From Marinomonas piezotolerans (lineage in GTDB: Bacteria > Pseudomonadota > Gammaproteobacteria > Pseudomonadales > Marinomonadaceae), in the NCBI RefSeq assembly GCF_003362755.1, contig NZ_QKRA01000003.1, positions 186,001 to 250,000 of the forward strand: 64,000 nt of DNA, in the 5' to 3' direction. Below, in pieces: positions 60,833 through 64,000 of the stretch. Both the position numbers and the translations under genes were made by a program. Position 1 is the first letter of the stretch. Each line of letters opens with the position of its first letter. Below the pieces are notes generated by a model. The model saw only the letters and a program-made list of their open reading frames with translations. It searched no databases and was not told the origin of the DNA.

Positions 60833-62590
60833 ATGAGTTATTTGGCCCCTTATAGAGATATGCAGAGCCTGATGCGCCAAGCACACCAAGCGCTTGGATT
60901 ATCTCAATTCTCCTCACTAGATGATTACGACCTGGATCTGGCCGACGCCATCATAGATGAAGCAAATAAGTTCGCCAGTCAAGTGCTAGCGCCGCTCAAC
61001 CAAGTCGGTGATACCGTGGGGTGTCGTCTGGAAGACGGTCAGGTACTGACTCCGCCAGGTTGGAAAGAAGCGTACCAACAGTTCTGTGAAGCTGGATGGT
61101 TAGGGTTGGCGTTACCTGAAGAGTATGGGGGCCAAGGCCTGCCGAAGTACATTGCGCAACCTGTAAATGAAATGTGGCAGTCCAGCAACCTCGCATTTGT
61201 CATGTTCGCTGCGCTCGCTCAAGGCGGCACAGAAATTCTGCAGAAATTTGCTAATGATGACATTAAGGACCGTTATTTAAGCCGAATTGTGAGCGGTGAA
61301 TGGACCGTTGCGATGGCGCTCACTGAACCCAATGCTGGCTCAGATTTAGGCGTGTTGACGACGAAGGCACTGCGTCAATCGGATGGTACTTATCAAATCA
61401 AAGGCCAGAAAATCTATATTACCTACGGTGAGCACGATATGGCTGAGAACATCGTCCATTTAGTTCTCGCTCGGACGCCCGACGCGCCTTCTGGTAGTCG
61501 AGGTTTGTCCTTATTTGCCGTGCCCAAATACCGCGTCCAAGACGACGGGCAGCTCAGTGAGTTTAACGATATTCGTTGTACGGGAATTGAACATAAAACT
61601 GGCCTGCACGGAAGCCCGACGTGTTCTATCAGTTACGGTGATAAGGACGCATGCATCGGCGAGTTGATTGGTGAAGAGAATCAGGGACTGAAAGCCATGT
61701 TCATATTGATGAACGAGGCTCGTCTCAGTTGTGGATTACAAGGTGTTGCGCTTGGGGAGTTAGCATTTCAAAAGTCTCTTACTTACGCGCATGAGCGTGT
61801 GCAAGGCTCCATTGCTGGACAAGGTCGTGTTGCTATTATTGAACACCCCGATGTACGACGTATGTTATTGGATATGCGCTCCCAAACCTACGCTCTTAGA
61901 GCGCTAGGTTATCGTATAGCGGCTATGATAGATGCCAAAGAAAACTCAGATGATCATCAGCATGTTAGCCGTGTTGCACAGCAGATCGCATTGTTAACGC
62001 CTATATTTAAAGGGTTTGCCACCGAGCAAGCTAATCTTACCGCAGGCTCTGCTATTCAAGTATTTGGAGGCATGGGATTTGTCGAAGAAACGGGCATTGC
62101 TCAGGTGATGAGAGATGCACGCATTACGACCATTTATGAAGGCACGACGGGTATTCAAGCGAAAGATTTGCTTCACCGAAAAGTGCGTTTGGATCAAGGC
62201 GCGGCGCTTGATGAGCTGCTAGCGAGTATGCGTACGGATGCTTCTTTAGCTCAAAGTAATGCAGACTTGGGCCTCTTGGCAGAGCGTTTCGAAGGTGTCT
62301 TGAATACCTTGGAAAAAGTGCAGCGACACATTTTGTCAGACCAAGCTGATATCACTGAATTAGATGCTGTTGCCGTGCCTTATTTGATGGCATTGGGCGG
62401 CATCTGTAGTGCCTGGCAACTGCTTACGAGCGCTTATCGTGCTGCAGAGCAACAAGATCAAGACAAAGAGTATTTTGGTAATGTGATGCTGTTAGCGTCA
62501 TTTTATTTTAATAACCAGTTACCTAAATTCGAGGCTTCCCTCCATACCGTCTTACAAAGTGGATCTGAGGTTAGCCAATACCGATTCTAA
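60833..62590 (+). CDS. Acyl-CoA dehydrogenase (long, DmdC/FadE-like type)
   Basis: This 585-residue FAD enzyme has the usual helical-beta-helical core (about 40-460) with AMALTEPNAGSDLG and QVFGGMGFVEETGIAQVMRD, and YEGTTGIQAKDLLHRKV, plus the C-terminal helical extension found in DmdC-type members. It would introduce the alpha-beta double bond in a 3-arylpropanoyl-CoA, giving a feruloyl- or coumaroyl-CoA. ATG at 60833 follows AGAGG; a GTG six bases earlier is possible. It could instead be for an aliphatic substrate. Confidence 0.9.
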   Translation: MSYLAPYRDMQSLMRQAHQALGLSQFSSLDDYDLDLADAIIDEANKFASQVLAPLNQVGDTVGCRLEDGQVLTPPGWKEAYQQFCEAGWLGLALPEEYGGQGLPKYIAQPVNEMWQSSNLAFVMFAALAQGGTEILQKFANDDIKDRYLSRIVSGEWTVAMALTEPNAGSDLGVLTTKALRQSDGTYQIKGQKIYITYGEHDMAENIVHLVLARTPDAPSGSRGLSLFAVPKYRVQDDGQLSEFNDIRCTGIEHKTGLHGSPTCSISYGDKDACIGELIGEENQGLKAMFILMNEARLSCGLQGVALGELAFQKSLTYAHERVQGSIAGQGRVAIIEHPDVRRMLLDMRSQTYALRALGYRIAAMIDAKENSDDHQHVSRVAQQIALLTPIFKGFATEQANLTAGSAIQVFGGMGFVEETGIAQVMRDARITTIYEGTTGIQAKDLLHRKVRLDQGAALDELLASMRTDASLAQSNADLGLLAERFEGVLNTLEKVQRHILSDQADITELDAVAVPYLMALGGICSAWQLLTSAYRAAEQQDQDKEYFGNVMLLASFYFNNQLPKFEASLHTVLQSGSEVSQYRF

Positions 62591-62658
62591 ACGAACTTTA
62601 ATCAACTGAACCTAACCTTCTTTGAACCTATAAAAATAAGAAGTCTCAGGAGTACAAA

Positions 62659-64000
62659 ATGACAAACGAATTCCATCCTATAAAAGTCACAAGCCATGCT
62701 GTATTGGTTGAAGACCGTGAGAATGGTGAGCAACTCATACACAGTGAAACCCCACTTAGTGATTACGCTCGATGCCTGACAGATCAGCTTGCTCACTGGG
62801 TTTCTAAAACGCCTGACGTTGTGTTTATTGCACAACGAAATGAACAGGATGAATGGGTCAAATACACCTACGCGGAAACCTACCAAAAAGTGAAGCAATT
62901 GGCTTCATGGTTACTGACGCAGCCTGTCTCAGAAGATCGCCCAATCGCATTTCTGTGTGGTAATAGCATTGAGCACCTTTTACTCGCATTGGCTGGATAC
63001 TATATTGGAGTGCCTCATTCACCGGTTTCGCCCGCGTATTCTTTAGTCGCGAAAGACTATTCTAAGCTCAAGCACGTGATTGACTTGCTAAGTCCTGGTT
63101 TGGTGGTCGTAGATACCTTAGCGCCATACGAAACGGCGATCAGTGCGGTCTGCGATGAACAGACTCAAGTTGCCGTCATGAAAGGTACGACCGTACCTGA
63201 AAAGATTGCTAATCCGACGATAGCGTTTGATGAGTTTTGGGAACACGATGTTGATGAATCAATAGAAGCGCTTAACCAGAAAGTGAGCGGTGATACAGTT
63301 GCCAAAATACTGTTTACCTCTGGTACCACAGGTATGCCAAAAGGCGTTATGAATACGCAGCGTATGTTGTGTGCGAATGCAGTAATGATTCGCGATACCA
63401 TGACATTTCTGAAAGACCAGCCGCCAGTCATGGTGGATTGGCTTCCGTGGAACCACACCTTTGGTGGCAACCATAATATTAGTATCGCGCTCTATAACGG
63501 CGGCACTCTATATCTGGATGATGGCAAGCCAACGGAAGCACACTTTGGCAAAACCTTGCGTAATCTCGCTGAAGTGGCTCCGACCGTCTATTTTAACGTG
63601 CCAAAAGGGTTTGAACTGCTGGTCGCTAAGTTGGAAAAAGATGAAGAGCTAGCGAAGAAATTCTTCTCTCGGTTGCAATTCACCTTCTTCGCAGCGGCGG
63701 GGATGGCACAGCATATTTGGGATGCACTGGATGCGCTAGCGATCAAATATACGGGCAAAAAAATTCCAATGCTTACAGGATTAGGAGCGACTGAAACAGC
63801 GCCGTCTGCCATGTTTGCATCGGTTGAAGAAAGTGCGTCCGGCGTGATTGGTACACCCGCACCAGGGGTTACACTGAAGCTAGTACCAAACTCAGGCAAA
63901 TTGGAAGTGCGTGTCAAAGCGGTCACTGTCATGCCTGGCTACTGGCGCCAACCAGAATTGTCTAAGAAGGCATTTGATGAAGAAGGGTTCTATTGTTTGG
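62659..64000 (+). CDS. fcs: Feruloyl-CoA synthase, truncated by the window end
   Basis: The frame is open to the right edge, so the end of the gene is not seen (447 codons visible). The product is an ANL-family ligase: the ATP loop is LFTSGTTGMPKGV, then MVDWLPWNHTFGGNHN, YFNVPKGFELLV, TGLGATETAPSAMF and VTVMPGYWRQPE, which fit feruloyl-CoA synthases along the visible length. It activates a hydroxycinnamate with ATP and CoA through an adenylate. ATG at 62659 follows CAGGAG. Last visible gene of the crotonase operon (68-bp gap after the acyl-CoA dehydrogenase gene). Confidence 0.93.
   Translation, partial: MTNEFHPIKVTSHAVLVEDRENGEQLIHSETPLSDYARCLTDQLAHWVSKTPDVVFIAQRNEQDEWVKYTYAETYQKVKQLASWLLTQPVSEDRPIAFLCGNSIEHLLLALAGYYIGVPHSPVSPAYSLVAKDYSKLKHVIDLLSPGLVVVDTLAPYETAISAVCDEQTQVAVMKGTTVPEKIANPTIAFDEFWEHDVDESIEALNQKVSGDTVAKILFTSGTTGMPKGVMNTQRMLCANAVMIRDTMTFLKDQPPVMVDWLPWNHTFGGNHNISIALYNGGTLYLDDGKPTEAHFGKTLRNLAEVAPTVYFNVPKGFELLVAKLEKDEELAKKFFSRLQFTFFAAAGMAQHIWDALDALAIKYTGKKIPMLTGLGATETAPSAMFASVEESASGVIGTPAPGVTLKLVPNSGKLEVRVKAVTVMPGYWRQPELSKKAFDEEGFYCL

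Overview
The window looks like part of a marine gammaproteobacterial chromosome, most likely Oceanospirillales and Marinomonas-like. This is an inference from gene content and order: the lptD-surA-pdxA-rsmA-apaG-apaH block, rpsU-yqeY-dnaG-rpoD, the Entner-Doudoroff genes, TRAP transport, and sarcosine and hydroxycinnamate catabolism. No 16S rRNA or tRNA gene was seen to confirm it. Genes are dense, and I see no transposase, phage, CRISPR array or rRNA/tRNA gene.

Layout. 1-7 kb: end of a MetE-like protein, two GGDEF proteins, a zinc-finger/FAD monooxygenase fusion, two lipoproteins, an acyl-CoA thioesterase and small unknowns. 7-10.3 kb: glk-zwf-eda, preceded by a HexR-like palindrome. 10.3-14 kb: a hydroxyacid dehydrogenase, a glutaredoxin-like protein, an FMN reductase and a PIN-PhoH ATPase. 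14.2-19 kb (minus strand): macromolecular-synthesis operon rpsU-yqeY-dnaG-rpoD. 19.3-20.7 kb: tsaD-folB. 20.8-28.8 kb (minus strand): cca, glpE, apaH, apaG, rsmA, pdxA, surA, lptD. 28.9-32 kb: djlA, a DUF3530 protein, rpe-gph. 32.1-34.8 kb (minus strand): mgtE, an MscS channel and a small membrane protein. 35-37.9 kb: divergent vanR and vanAB (vanillate O-demethylase) with three palindromic operators. 38.2-41 kb: trpGDC and an OsmC-like protein. 41.1-52.4 kb: two regulators, then the C1 module glyA-soxBDAG-purU and an L-serine ammonia-lyase. 52.5-64 kb: a MarR regulator, a TRAP transporter, a CoA-transferase plus thiolase, and crotonase, SDR, acyl-CoA dehydrogenase and feruloyl-CoA synthase (the last cut by the window edge).

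How the parts may work together. The last 11.5 kb reads as a CoA-dependent beta-oxidative route for ferulate/coumarate-type side chains: uptake by TRAP, activation by feruloyl-CoA synthase, optional desaturation of the saturated side chain, hydration, oxidation, thiolysis, then release of the aromatic acid perhaps by the CoA-transferase. The expected product from ferulate, vanillate, is the substrate of VanAB encoded 18 kb upstream. No vanillin-forming hydratase-lyase or vanillin dehydrogenase is present in the window. The MarR gene and both catabolic operons have TTGT/ACAA palindromes overlapping the -10 region of recognisable promoters, so the cluster looks like one regulon. The sarcosine module turns sarcosine into glycine and methylene-THF, uses GlyA to make serine and the deaminase to make pyruvate, while PurU returns one-carbon units as formate.
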